Of a DNA stretch of 64,000 nucleotides, positions 10,200 through 20,340 are shown piece after piece (within the stretch, counting starts at the first letter, position 1; each line of letters starts with the position of its first letter). This DNA is from Artemisia argyi (Eukaryota > Streptophyta > Magnoliopsida > Asterales > Asteraceae), in assembly GCA_030686995.1 (NCBI GenBank), contig CM060687.1:170486090-170550089 (forward strand), given 5' to 3'. The position numbers and the translations under genes are program-made. Under the pieces are notes generated by a model, which saw only the letters and a program-made list of their open reading frames with translations, searched no databases and had not been told where the DNA came from.

Positions 10200-13100
10200 T
10201 GATCAGTGTGTAAATACTCATCATTTTTGTCTTATCTGAACAGCAAAAACGTTTAAAAACACTCAGAAATGCATCAAAATACAGAAAATAACCCAGGATT
10301 GTGTATTATATGTTTCAAATGCAAAATGATTGAAAACAGTTGAAAAATGAACAAAGTTTGCAAAATTGGCCGTTTCAGTCCCCTCAACTTTCAAAACTTG
10401 TCAAATTTAGTCCCTAGGCATTTGTTTTGTAAGAAAAGTCACCAAAGGTCCTTTTGAAATCATAAGTTGTCATATTTAGTCCTTTGGTGAAGAATTTCAA
10501 AAGTTTACAAGTTTGGTCCCTGTACTTTCAAAATTGGTAAAATTAGTCCTCGGGATATTCAAATTTTGGAAAAATCTTTTATGGTGCTTATATGATCGGA
10601 ATGTGGCAAGTTTGGTCCCTGGGTTAACTTTGAACAGTTGGCAAGATTGTTCCTTAAATTCCAGCTTTTACATGAATGGTCCTTGTGATAACTACTTACA
10701 CCAAATAGCCCTTTTGTTAATCATTACCCAAGCCCACCCAAAAATATCACCCAATCCACCACCCTTATAACTCCCACACTCCCTGATCCACCAATTCTCT
10801 GGCCCATCACCACAAGCCCAAAGCCAAAACAAAACACACCCCCGTTATATATCTCCCTCGGTCAACAAGTCAACCAACATCCTCCCACCCAACTTGCAGC
10901 CTGCAAATCCCTTCCACACTACACCTCTGCCATCACCACCAATCCCCTCCAAACAGAACCAAACAAAACCCATTAAATGCCCTGAATTCACTCCATGCTA
11001 CCCCATGACTTTTTGGCGCCAAAAGCAAATTTAAAGGCTGGGATGAGTTGCAGAGATCCAATCGCCATAAATCTTGATGGGATTTGTTCAGAGAGTCAAG
11101 TGAAACTCTTTTTATCATTTATAAAAGAAAGAAAAAGCAGAAGAGGAGAGTAGTAGTCGTAGTGTAGTATAGTTTATCATTTTTAGTGTAATTTCATTTT
11201 CAAACTTGTAAACTCTGTTTCAAGAATGTAATCTCAGTTTAATATTGTTATTTTCAAGTCCTAATCAGTTAATTCCAAGTTTTATTGTTAAATTCAGTTT
11301 TTACCATTTTAGTGAAACTCTCATATTGCCTTAATATTGTTGGAAGTTGTTAATTGGTGATCATTTATGTTCATTTAAGCTCATTTGAAAGGTTTTCAAG
11401 GTTTACAAAGCATAAAAATCAGTTTAGTCAAGATAACCAAAAATACATAAAAATAATAATAAATAGCTAAATAATAAAAAAAAATCAGTTTATAAGGAGA
11501 TACAAGCTTGGAGCATGGTTCATATTGGAAGGCCATGGTTTAGGGCCTCAGGGGAGGCATTAGGAAGTGTTTAAGGTTCTTGGTTCACTGCTCTATGCCT
11601 GGAATCCATTTGTAAGCCCTTTTTCATAAATTGCAAAGTTACTGTAGAATAAGCTTGTAGTTCTAATCTCTGTGTTTATTTGTTTCTCTAGTGTAACATA
11701 GCCATATTATTGCTTAATTTTTGCTACTTGTTCATCAAAACTCTTTGTTGCTCATTATTCACTTTACACTGCCAATCTAGCTTGTTAATGATTTATGATG
11801 TTTTGTTGTTATTGTTGTTGTTTATGTATTCATTTAAGCTTACTTTATCATAATGTGACCTTGGGAATCAGATTCATGGCTCAAATCAGTAAAATGTTAT
11901 GAAAATCTCATTTTCAATGGTTTAAAGGGGTGTTTGGTTGTAGTTGTTTTAAAGTGTTCCAGTGATCCTTTGCTGTTATTTTTAGTTTAAACATACTACA
12001 CCAGGTCTTAAGAGTCCATTCAAAGCATTAAACTCATAAGTTTTTAATAAAAAGTCAAAATCTCTTGTGATCTCATTTTGCATCAGTTGAATGGTATTTT
12101 AGATTGCATATGCATACCATTGGGAGCATAAGTAGTTTTCATAGCATAATTCAATCCTATTTCAGTTTATTACTTCATATTTAATCATTGAGAACCAATC
12201 AAAGTTCGTATAAGTCAACCTAAGTCTCAAATAAGAAAAGTCAAATTTGACTCTTATGTAGAAAATCCAAAAAGTTCCATGAATTTTCCTGAATTTTGTA
12301 ATTAGACTTAGGACCTGAGCTTTTCACAAGTATTAGTCCCCCAGCTTAACTTAAGAAATCCATTCTCAGCTTATTTTTAGGATTTTTTTCTTATTAGCCG
12401 TTTGCAGCCCCGAAGTAGCCATTTAGCCTTGTTTCTTTCTAAATAGTATAATGTGCCTGAGCACTCGTTTTGGCTTGCGGCCAGGGCTTATCTGAGTTTT
12501 TTCAGTTGAGTTGAGTTTGTTTTAGTATATTACACCTTCCGTGAGCTTTTGGTGCAATTTAGTGTAGAAGTGCTTATTTAAGCTGCTTATTGCCTTTCTA
12601 GCTTATTTTGTGGGCTTATTTTTTTTTTATTGTTTAGTTGTGTATTTTTAAGTTAGTTGAACCTTCCCTAAGCTTTTGGTGTGATTTGGTGCATATGTGC
12701 TTATTTGAAGTGCTTATTAAAAGTGCTTATTTGCCCAATTCAGCTTATTAGTGGGATTATCTAACTTCTTATATTTTTCCTTGGCTTAGTATCATATTTT
12801 AGATTTTCCATAAAATTTTCAGATTTTTCCAAGCTCATTTAGTTCTTTTCTTATTTAATATTAGTTTTTAAGTATTTTTAAATCTTTTTAAATTCATAAA
12901 AATTAAATAAGAACACAAAAAAATTATTTCTCAGTTTTAAAAATAGTTTTAGGTTATTTTAGATTTTTCAAAAGTAAATTTGCATTTTTCTCACTTTATT
13001 TCATATTTCTTTTCATTTTTATTATTTTTTTAAATCTTTAAAAATAGTTTTTAATTAATAATAAATACATAAAACGTCTAAAAAATATTTTTCTTTTTCC

Positions 13101-13467
13101 TAATATTTTCTTTTACCATTAGGATCATAGAAAAGTAATTTTCATGTCCGTAGGATTAGTGTAGCATAAAATTCACTTTTCTTTTACCATTCACTTTTTA
13201 AATACGTTTCTAAGTAATTTGGTTTTACGGTTCCATTAATATAGGTTATTTGAGTTGTTTTAACTTGTATTTACTTAGCGTAATCATCTCAAACCCTTTC
13301 TTGTCCAAATTCACCCGATCACAAATCCGTTTTAAATACCTTCGCATGCCTCGTCAGGATATAACGACCCGGGGAAACACTGTATTCCATGGAGCATTGA
13401 CTCTAGGCTGTTTGACCTTGTTGACCATTCACTTGGTCAATTTAGGTTGACCGTTTTGAGCCAATCA
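10200..13467 (+). repeat. 5' LTR of the non-autonomous element
   Basis: 3268 bp, ending in GAGCCAATCA. It matches 16404-19720 nearly end to end. Its left tip palindrome has decayed (TGATCAGTG against TGATGAGTA in the 3' copy). It lacks a GC-rich block present in the 3' LTR near 19405-19450 and a 17-bp stretch present near 17146. A TATATAT box at about 10856 is a possible core promoter. Confidence 0.95.
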
Positions 13468-13472
13468 AAATT

Positions 13473-13490
13473 TGGCGCCGCTGCCGGGGA
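13473..13490 (+). other. Primer binding site, tRNA-Asp type
   Basis: TGGCGCCGCTGCCGGGGA lies 5 bp after the LTR. It is complementary to the 3' end expected for plant tRNA-Asp with one mismatch (C for T at position 9). This primer is usual for Athila/Tat-type gypsy elements. Confidence 0.88.
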
Positions 13491-13773
13491 GGTTGTGCAC
13501 GTGTTCTAAAACGGTTTGCAGATTAGTGAAGCTGGATATACGCTTGTTGTATATTTATCCATCCTTGTTCATATTTTCTTATTATTATCATATAAAAACA
13601 AAACGGTTCCCAAAAATATTTTAAAATCAGTTTTCAACGAACACAAAAACCCAAAAAGATTTTCTTTCTTATTTTTATAAAATGTTTTCCAAAAATACCA
13701 AAAATATCCATCTTTACCCTCCTACCTTTTTGATTCTCCATTTCCTACCCTCTAAAACCATTTGATTCTTTCT

Positions 13774-14286
13774 ATGTCTCATCCACACCTTCTTATTTGT
13801 CAATGGTGTGGTAGTCCTTATAATGGTGGTAATTTCCCCGGTTGTGGCATGGTAGAGTCAAGAAACGGGTCTGTCTATAACCAGAATCCCTATTCCTACC
13901 ATGACACGACTAATACATTCCATCAGCTTCCACACCATGAGACTCAACAGTTTTACTGTTGTGAGTACTGTGGTGGTTCACACTATAGTTCTGATTGTCA
14001 ATCAGGAAGCACGCTTGTCTATGAGCAGTTTCTTCATAACAATTATGACTACAACACATATGACTCACAGCCACATCAGTTTTACTGTTGTGAGTGTTGT
14101 GGAGGTCCACACTTCAGCTCCGATTGTCAAACAAGGAATCCATTTCCTTGTAACAATTTTGACACATCGTATTTTGACCGATCTCCACCTCAGCCAATTC
14201 CTCAAAATCTTCTCCTTGATCTTTTGGATTTAGTGAAAGATTTGAAAGGAATTATACATACCCCAGATAATCCAAATCAAAAATAG
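13774..14286 (+). CDS. Cys-rich protein with duplicated short zinc knuckle (ORF1 of non-autonomous element)
   Basis: 170 codons from the first true ATG (13774, MSHPHLLICQWCG) to a TAG at 14284-14286. Three Cys clusters are visible: CQWCGSPYNGGNFPGC near the start, then two copies of C-x2-C-x3-H-x4-C (CEYCGGSHYSSDC and CECCGGPHFSSDC) about 43 codons apart. The DNA around the two copies is also repeated (13948-14002 and 14077-14130). The spacing is one residue shorter than the usual retroviral knuckle (C-x2-C-x4-H-x4-C). Between them the protein is rich in Tyr, Asn, Gln and His. It may bind nucleic acid, as gag knuckles do, but I see no capsid domain. The next ORF starts on the adjacent base in the same frame, so the two may once have been one protein. 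Confidence 0.65.
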   Translation: MSHPHLLICQWCGSPYNGGNFPGCGMVESRNGSVYNQNPYSYHDTTNTFHQLPHHETQQFYCCEYCGGSHYSSDCQSGSTLVYEQFLHNNYDYNTYDSQPHQFYCCECCGGPHFSSDCQTRNPFPCNNFDTSYFDRSPPQPIPQNLLLDLLDLVKDLKGIIHTPDNPNQK

Positions 14287-15564
14287 ATGGAAGAATTGTT
14301 AGCAGAAGAGCAGGCTGCTAAAATAAATTCCCAGATTACCATTGAAAAATCTATTAGGGAATCAATTGAAAAAGAAAAAGCAGCCAGATCTAGCTCTCAA
14401 TTCCGTTTCATTCCTGATGACAGTGATGATGAAGATGTACTTGATATTCTTCAATTTTATAAAGATTCATCCAGTTCATCAGATGAGATTCCATCAGTTG
14501 AGATTCCATCTCAATCTACTGTTATCACATCTGAAGTTCCCACTCACTCTCTGAGCATGGAGGACGAGCATCTTGACACTGTTCCTGAAAAGGAATCGGA
14601 CGAATTCATAAAGTCTAGTGTTGAGAACCTTGTCCCAATCCCAAGTGAGTCACAGGGAATTCTTGATCATATGTGTGATATCCATCCTCCTCTTATCTTC
14701 CCAACTGATCATGTTGAGATGTTCTCCGATTCTACTGATGACGATTCGTTATCTTGTGGAGACATCATTTATGTTGAAGAATTACTTTCTGAGCTAGTTA
14801 GCTTAAAAGAAGAGAATGATGAAGAAACTGACACTGAAATAAAAGATGAAGCTCTTTGTGCTACATTATTGAATGTCAGTCTTCTCATTTCTAAAATCGA
14901 GGCTTTCAAAAAGAAACCCATTTCATCTCCTATCCCCATTAAGGATAGTGACATTTCTTCCGATGATTCTATACCGGAATTTGAAGCCTTCACTTTTGAT
15001 CATATGGGAGAGAAAATTAGTGGCAGTACCACTTCTCATTCTCATAATTCTCTCCCCGAATATGATTCATTCACCTTTGAGGAGTTCCCCTGTGAACTCA
15101 CTCATATCATATCTCCACCGGAGTATGATAATTTCTACTTTGATCTAGACAAAGATGATCTTTGTGTTTCGGGGGGAAATGTTCTCAGCAATGAGAATTT
15201 GCGTGATATCAAAATCCCATCCCTCCCACCCATTATATGTCTAGGCCAAATGAGCTTAAATGATGAGATTCATGATATGGAAATTATGAATTCTCTTTCT
15301 GATGATGACTTTATCTTGATTGTCATCAAGATCTTTCTTCCCTTCTTCACCTACCGGGTCACTTCTCCTGTTCTTCACTCCTTCGGGAATGAAGAAACTA
15401 TCTTTGACCCCAGCATTTCCATGTATCATTCTTTTGAGCCAGGGTCTATCTGTATATCTCAACGGTGTGGAACTTTCACGTACTTCAATGTTTATCCAAA
15501 CATCTTGAATGAAAGTTGGATGCAGATTGTCTCTTCCACATCTTGCTTCCCCAAGAACCAATGA
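14287..15564 (+). CDS. Acidic protein of non-autonomous Athila/Tat-like element (ORF2)
   Basis: 425 codons from ATG directly after the ORF1 TAG, same frame. The N-terminus is a short charged helix (EELLAEEQAAK ... ESIEKEKAA). A very acidic, Ser-rich body follows, with a run I recall from daisy-family annotations (MEDEHLDTVPEKESDEF and FIKSSVENLVP). The middle repeats 'LPEYDSFTFEEF' and 'PPEYDNFYFD'-like units. Near the C-terminus (about residues 340-360) is a hydrophobic stretch, FILIVIKIFLPFFTYRV, which could be a membrane segment, then 'SFGNEETIFDPSISMYHSF' and 'SQRCGTF'. An open frame this long in AT-rich DNA suggests past selection. No enzymatic motif is visible and the function is unknown to me. 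After the stop the DNA resembles the post-integrase sequence at 6993 onward (GAATT.GGGG ... GTGACTC). Confidence 0.7.
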   Translation: MEELLAEEQAAKINSQITIEKSIRESIEKEKAARSSSQFRFIPDDSDDEDVLDILQFYKDSSSSSDEIPSVEIPSQSTVITSEVPTHSLSMEDEHLDTVPEKESDEFIKSSVENLVPIPSESQGILDHMCDIHPPLIFPTDHVEMFSDSTDDDSLSCGDIIYVEELLSELVSLKEENDEETDTEIKDEALCATLLNVSLLISKIEAFKKKPISSPIPIKDSDISSDDSIPEFEAFTFDHMGEKISGSTTSHSHNSLPEYDSFTFEEFPCELTHIISPPEYDNFYFDLDKDDLCVSGGNVLSNENLRDIKIPSLPPIICLGQMSLNDEIHDMEIMNSLSDDDFILIVIKIFLPFFTYRVTSPVLHSFGNEETIFDPSISMYHSFEPGSICISQRCGTFTYFNVYPNILNESWMQIVSSTSCFPKNQ

Positions 15565-16391
15565 ATTTGGGGTTGAGTCAAGCTAGTGACTCGGAAAACA
15601 ACAACATTAGCATAATATGGGGTTTTCACCCTAAGTGTGGGGGAGTTGCCCCTGCTGTTGTTAAAAAAAAAAAAAAAATAATAATAATAATGTATGTATG
15701 TATCTATATAAATACAGTGAAAAAAAATCGTGTTTCCACAGTTAGCTAGTAATGTTGCCTTTTTACGTTCAAAGAGTCGGCATAATAGCCGGGACTTTGA
15801 AAATTGAGGACAATATTCAATTCTAAGTGTGGGGGGAATTCTAGCGAATTTGATCACATTTTACATTCTAGTACCCCCGTTTTTGGCAAAAAAAATTTTT
15901 TTTTGGTGGAAATGCTTTGCACTTACACAACAAATGGGTATCAGTCCACCATGTCTAACCCACATAAGGACTGGCTAATCCAGGAGAAAACGGCTCTTGG
16001 TAAAGATATCTCAAATCCGTTTATGGCTGACAATTTTCCGAAAATTGTATGGTATTCAACTCACCATATCTTAAAAAGTAAAGAGTTGGCTAGCCCGCAA
16101 GGTTATGGCTTGTGGTAAAGGCAGTGGAAAAACATAATTAGTAATCAACTCACCAAGATGATGATTGTATTCCATCAAAGAGTTGGCTAGTCCAGAAGCA
16201 AACGGCTTCTGGTAAAGAAAAATCAAATCCGTTGACAGCTTATGGTTTGCTCAAAATCATATGGTTATCAGTGTACCATAGTTCTTACTTGAACGGAAAC
16301 ATTTGGCTACTCCAGAAGTAATGGCTTTTGGTAAAGAGGCATCAAATCTATTAAATTTTCATAAAGGATTGCTAGGGACTAGCAATATTTT
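15565..16391 (+). other. 3' noncoding region of the non-autonomous element
   Basis: No coding frame. It holds two internal G-rich tracts that copy the terminal polypurine tract (15634-15644 and 15826-15837), an A-rich/ATA microsatellite at about 15662-15700, and four hairpin repeats between about 15937 and 16335. The sequence around 15803-15837 (ATTGAGGACAAT, TTCAATTCTA, then the G tract) closely matches 7342-7375 in the Athila-like element. Confidence 0.75.
15937..16335 (+). repeat. Four tandem units with covarying hairpins
   Basis: Each unit has TTGGCTA or a close variant, then a 7-bp stem with a 6-7-nt loop, then TAAAGA/G (TAAAGG once). Arms: CCAGGAG 15980-15986 with CTCTTGG 15994-16000; CCGCAAG 16095-16101 with CTTGTGG 16109-16115; CCAGAAG 16192-16198 with CTTCTGG 16206-16212; CCAGAAG 16312-16318 with CTTTTGG 16325-16331. 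Every pair is Watson-Crick or G-U. Loops end in ACGG or ATGG. Units are 97-120 bp apart and otherwise diverged. Confidence 0.85.
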
Positions 16392-16403
16392 AGTGTGGGG
16401 GAT
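16392..16403 (+). other. Polypurine tract
   Basis: AGTGTGGGGGA directly before the 3' LTR, the expected primer for plus-strand DNA synthesis. Confidence 0.85.
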
Positions 16404-19400
16404 TGATGAGTATGTAAATACTCATCATTTTTGTCTTATCTGAACTACAAAAAGGTTTAAAAACACTCAGAAATGCATCAAAATACAGAAAATATCCCAG
16501 GATTGTGTTTTATATGTTTCAAATGCAAAATGATTGAAAACAGTTGAAAAACGAACAAAGTTTGCAAAATTGGCAGTTTCAGTCCCTCAACTTTCAAAAC
16601 TTGTCAAATTTAGTCCCTAGGCATTTGTTTTATAAGAAAAGTCACCAAAGGTCCTTTTGAAATCATAAGTTGTCATATTTAGTCCTTTGGTGAAGAATTT
16701 CAAAAGTTTACAAGTTTGGTCCCTGTACTTTCAAAATTGGCAAAATTAGTCCCCGGGATATTCAAATTTTGGAAAAATCTTTTATGGTGCTTGTATGATT
16801 GGAATGAGGCAAGTTTGGTCCCTGGGTTAGCTTTGAGTAGTTGGTAAGATTGTTCCTTAAATTCCAGCTTTTACATGAATGGTCCTTGTGATAACTACTT
16901 ACACCAAATAGCCCTTTTGTTAATTATTACCCTAGCCCACCCAAAAATATCACCCAATCCACCACCCTTATAACTCCCACACTCCCTGATCCACCAATTC
17001 CCTGGCCCATCAGCACAAGCCCAAAGCCAAAACAAAACACACCCCCGTTATATATCTCCCTCGGTCAACAAGTCAACCAACATCCTCCAACCCAACTTGC
17101 AGCCTGCAAATCCCTTCCACACTCCACCTCTGCCATCACCACCAACTCACCACTCCATGTTTCCCCCTCCAAACAGAACCAAACAAAACCCATTAAATGC
17201 CCTGAATTCACTCCACGCTACCCCATGACTTTTTGGCGCCAAAAGCAAATTTAAAGGCTAGGATGAGTTGCAGAGATCCAATCGCCATAAATCTTGATGG
17301 GATTTTTTAAGAGACTCAAGTGGAACTCTTTTTATCATTTATAAAAGAAAGAATAAGCAGAAGAGGAGAGTAGTAGTCGTAGTGTAGTATAATTTATCAT
17401 TTTTAGTGTAATTTCATTTTCAAACTTGTAAACTCAGTTTCAAGAATCTAATCTCAGTTTAATATTTTTATTTTCAAGTCCTAATCAGTTAATTCCAAGT
17501 TTTATTCTTAAATTTAGTTTTTACCATTTTAGTGAAAATCTCATATTGCCTTAATGTTGTTGGAAGTTGTTAATTGGTGATCATTTATGTTCATTTAAGC
17601 TCATTTGAAAGGTTTTCAAGGTTTACAAAGCATAAAAATCAGTTTAGTCAAGATAACCAAAAATACATAAAAATTATAATAAATAACTAAATAATAAAAA
17701 AATCAGTTTATAAGGAGATACAAGCTTGGAGCATGGTTCATATCATGGTTTAGGGCCTCAGGGGAGGCATTAAGAAGTGTTTAAGGTTCTTGGTTCACTG
17801 CTCTATGCTTGGAATCCATTTGTAAGCCCTTTTTCATAAATTGCAAAGTTACTATAGAATAAGCTTGTTGTTCTAATCTCTGTGTTTATTTTTTTCTCTA
17901 GTGTAACTTAGCCATATTATTGCTTAATTTTTGCTACTTGTTCATCAAAACTCTTTGTTGCTCATTATTCACTTTACACTGCCAATCTAGCTTGTTAATG
18001 ATTTATGATGTTTTGTTGTTATTTTTGTTGTTTATGTGTTCATTTAAGCTTACTTTATCATAATGTGACCTTAGGAATCAGATTCATGGCTCAAATCAGT
18101 AAAATGTTATGAAAATCTCATTTTCATTGGTTTAAAGGGGTGTTTGGTTGTAGTTGTTTTAAAGTGTTTCAGTGATCCTTTGCTGTTGTTTTTAGTTTAA
18201 ACATACTACACCAGGTCCTAAGAGTCCATTCAAAGCATTAAACTCATAAGTTTTTAATAAAAAGTCAAAATCTCTTGTGATCTCATTTTGCATCAGTTAA
18301 ATGGTATTTTAGATTGCATATCCATACCGTTGGGAGCATAAGTAGTTTTTATAGCATAATTCAATCGTATTTCAGTTTATTACTTCATATTTAATCATTG
18401 AGAACCAATCAAAGTTCGTATAAGTCAACCTAAGTCTCAAATACAAAAAGTCAAATTTGACTCTTATGTGGAAAATCCAAAAAGTACCATGAATTTTCCT
18501 GAATTTTGTAATTAGACTTAGGACCTGAGCTTTTCACAAGTATTAGTCCCCCAGCTTAACTTAAGAAATCCATTCTCAGCTTATTATTAGGATTTTTTCT
18601 TATTAGCCGTTTGCAGCCCCGAAGTAGCCATTTACCCTTGTTTCTTTCCAAATAGTACAATGTGCCTGAACACTCGTTTTGGCTTGCGGCCAGGACTTAT
18701 CTGAGTTTTTTCAGTTGAGTTGAGTTTGTTTTAGTATATTACACCTTCCGTGAGCTTTTGGTGCTATTTAGTGTAGAAGTGCTTATTCTAAGTGCTTATT
18801 TAAGCTGCTTATTTCCTTTCTAGCTTATTCTGTCGGCTTATTTTTGTTTTTATTGTTTAGTTGTGTATATTTAAGTTAGTTGAACCTTCCCTAAGCTTTT
18901 GGTGTGATTTGGTGCATATGTGCTTATTTGAAGTGCTTATTAAGAGTGCTTATTTGCCCAATTCAGCTTATTAGTGGGCTTATCTAACTTTTTATATTTT
19001 TCCTAGGCTTAGTATAATATTTTAGATTTTCCATAAAATTTCTAGATTTTTCCTAGCTCATTTAGTACTTTTCTTATTTAATATTAGTTTTTAAGTATTT
19101 TTAAATCATTTTAAATTCATAAAAATTAAATAAAAACCCAAAAAAATTATTTCTCAATTTTAAAAATAGTTTTTGGTTATTTTAGATTTTTCAAAAGTAA
19201 ATTTGCATTTTTCTCACTTTATTTCATATTTCTTTTCATTTTTATTATTTTTTAAATCTTTAAAAATAGTTTTTAATTAATAATAAATACATAAAAAGTC
19301 TAAAAAATATTTTTCTTTTTCCTAAAATTTTCTTTTACCATTAGGATCATAGAAAAGTAATTTTCATGTCCGTAGGATTAGTGTAGCATAAAATTCACTT

Positions 19401-19720
19401 TTTATTTTGCGCACTCGCGTTTATTTTGGCTTAAACGCGCGTTTTTAATTTTAAATATGTTTCTAAGTAATTTGGTTTTACGGTTCCATTAATATAGGTT
19501 ATTTGAGTTGTTTTAACTTGTATTTACTTAGCGTAATCATCTCAAACCCTTTCCTGTGCAAATTCACCCGATCACAAATCCGTTTCAAATACCTTCGCAC
19601 GCCTCGTCGGGATATAACGACTCGGGGAAACACTGTATTCCACGGAGCATTGACTCTAGGCTGTTTGACCTTGTTGACCATTCACTTGGTTAATTTAGGT
19701 TGACCGTTTTGAGCCAATCA
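16404..19720 (+). repeat. 3' LTR of the non-autonomous element
   Basis: 3317 bp. It opens with an almost perfect palindrome: GATGAGTAT (16405-16413) and ATACTCATC with a 4-nt spacer. It ends in GAGCCAATCA, followed by ACTGG. Differences from the 5' LTR include the GC-rich block GCGCACTCGCG...AACGCGCG near 19410-19440 and an extra GTGCTTATT unit near 18780. Confidence 0.95.
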
Positions 19721-20340
19721 ACTGGGCTGCCACTGATTGATCCAAGGCAGCAAGGGAGGATTTGATAGACTCCACTGAGGTACTTAGAGCCTGAAGATTA
19801 GAGGACTTCATCAGGTTGACTAGTTCAGTGAGGTGCACAGAGTTTAGCTGATAGTTCTCTGATGCCTGAAGGAGCTTCCTGGCGAGTTCAGGATCATTCT
19901 TAACCGATTCTTGAATTGACTGAACCCCTGTATTCATCTTGTTGAGGGATTAAAGGAATTGGTTGAGATATGAGACCATCTGTGTCAGGGAGAAGTTGAT
20001 GGAGGAATTCTGTTCCCTGACATCTTCATTAAACTCTTCAACTGAATCCTTAAGATTGAAGTAATGAGCAGCTTGTTCAGTGTGCATGTCAAAAACTTCA
20101 TCAGTGACCCCTCGGAATAAGGCATTTGGTGTCCTTTTTTATGAACTTGGTGAAGAATTTCTCAGTGAGAGGAGTTTGATCATCATCAGAGGATTCAGAC
20201 TGGGAGTGAGACTCAACAACTTCATGGGTAGGAGATTGAGGAGACTGAGAGATTGGTTCAAGGACTTGCTCCTCAATATCCATGTCATCTCCGGCTTTAA
20301 AAGCCTCCTCCTCACTGTGAAATTCATCGTCTAAGTACAC
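19721..20340 (-). pseudogene. copia-associated C-terminal region, first half, broken
   Basis: Minus-strand frame from 20340 down. It begins at the junction with an unrelated LTR, so its true start is lost. The first part is acidic and Ser-rich (DDEFHSEEEAFKAGDDMDIEEQ, then 'PLTEKFFTKFIKKDTKCLIPRG'). It then shifts frame near 20100. The rest is helical (YFNLKDSVEEFNEDVREQNSS, 'NDPELARKLLQASENYQLN', 'SIKSSLAALDQSVAAQ'). A stop lies near 19950. At 19725 the frame breaks off at the element inserted at 10200-19720 and continues at 10199. Same family and caveats as the second half at 9088-10199. Confidence 0.6.

Larger units (their letters stand above)
10200..19720 (+). mobile_element. Non-autonomous Athila/Tat-like LTR element (LARD-like), full length
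   Basis: A complete element: 5' LTR 10200-13467, primer site 13473-13490, two ORFs, polypurine tract 16392-16402, 3' LTR 16404-19720. Target duplication ACTGG flanks it (10195-10199 and 19721-19725). Removing the element and one ACTGG restores a continuous minus-strand frame across the site, which confirms both ends. There is no protease, RT, RNase H or integrase, so it needs enzymes in trans. Its primer site, LTR tip palindrome and G-tract design match the Athila-like element at 2757-9087, a plausible relative of its helper. Confidence 0.95.

Noticed and set aside
13473..13490. Primer sites (also 27916, 40619, 45721, 61509) as pieces of tRNA genes
   Set aside because: Each is only 12-18 bases, on the complement of a tRNA 3' end and directly behind an LTR; there is no cloverleaf.
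15937..16335. Tandem hairpin units as a CRISPR array
   Set aside because: Units are diverged, unevenly spaced, inside a plant retroelement, and there are no cas genes.
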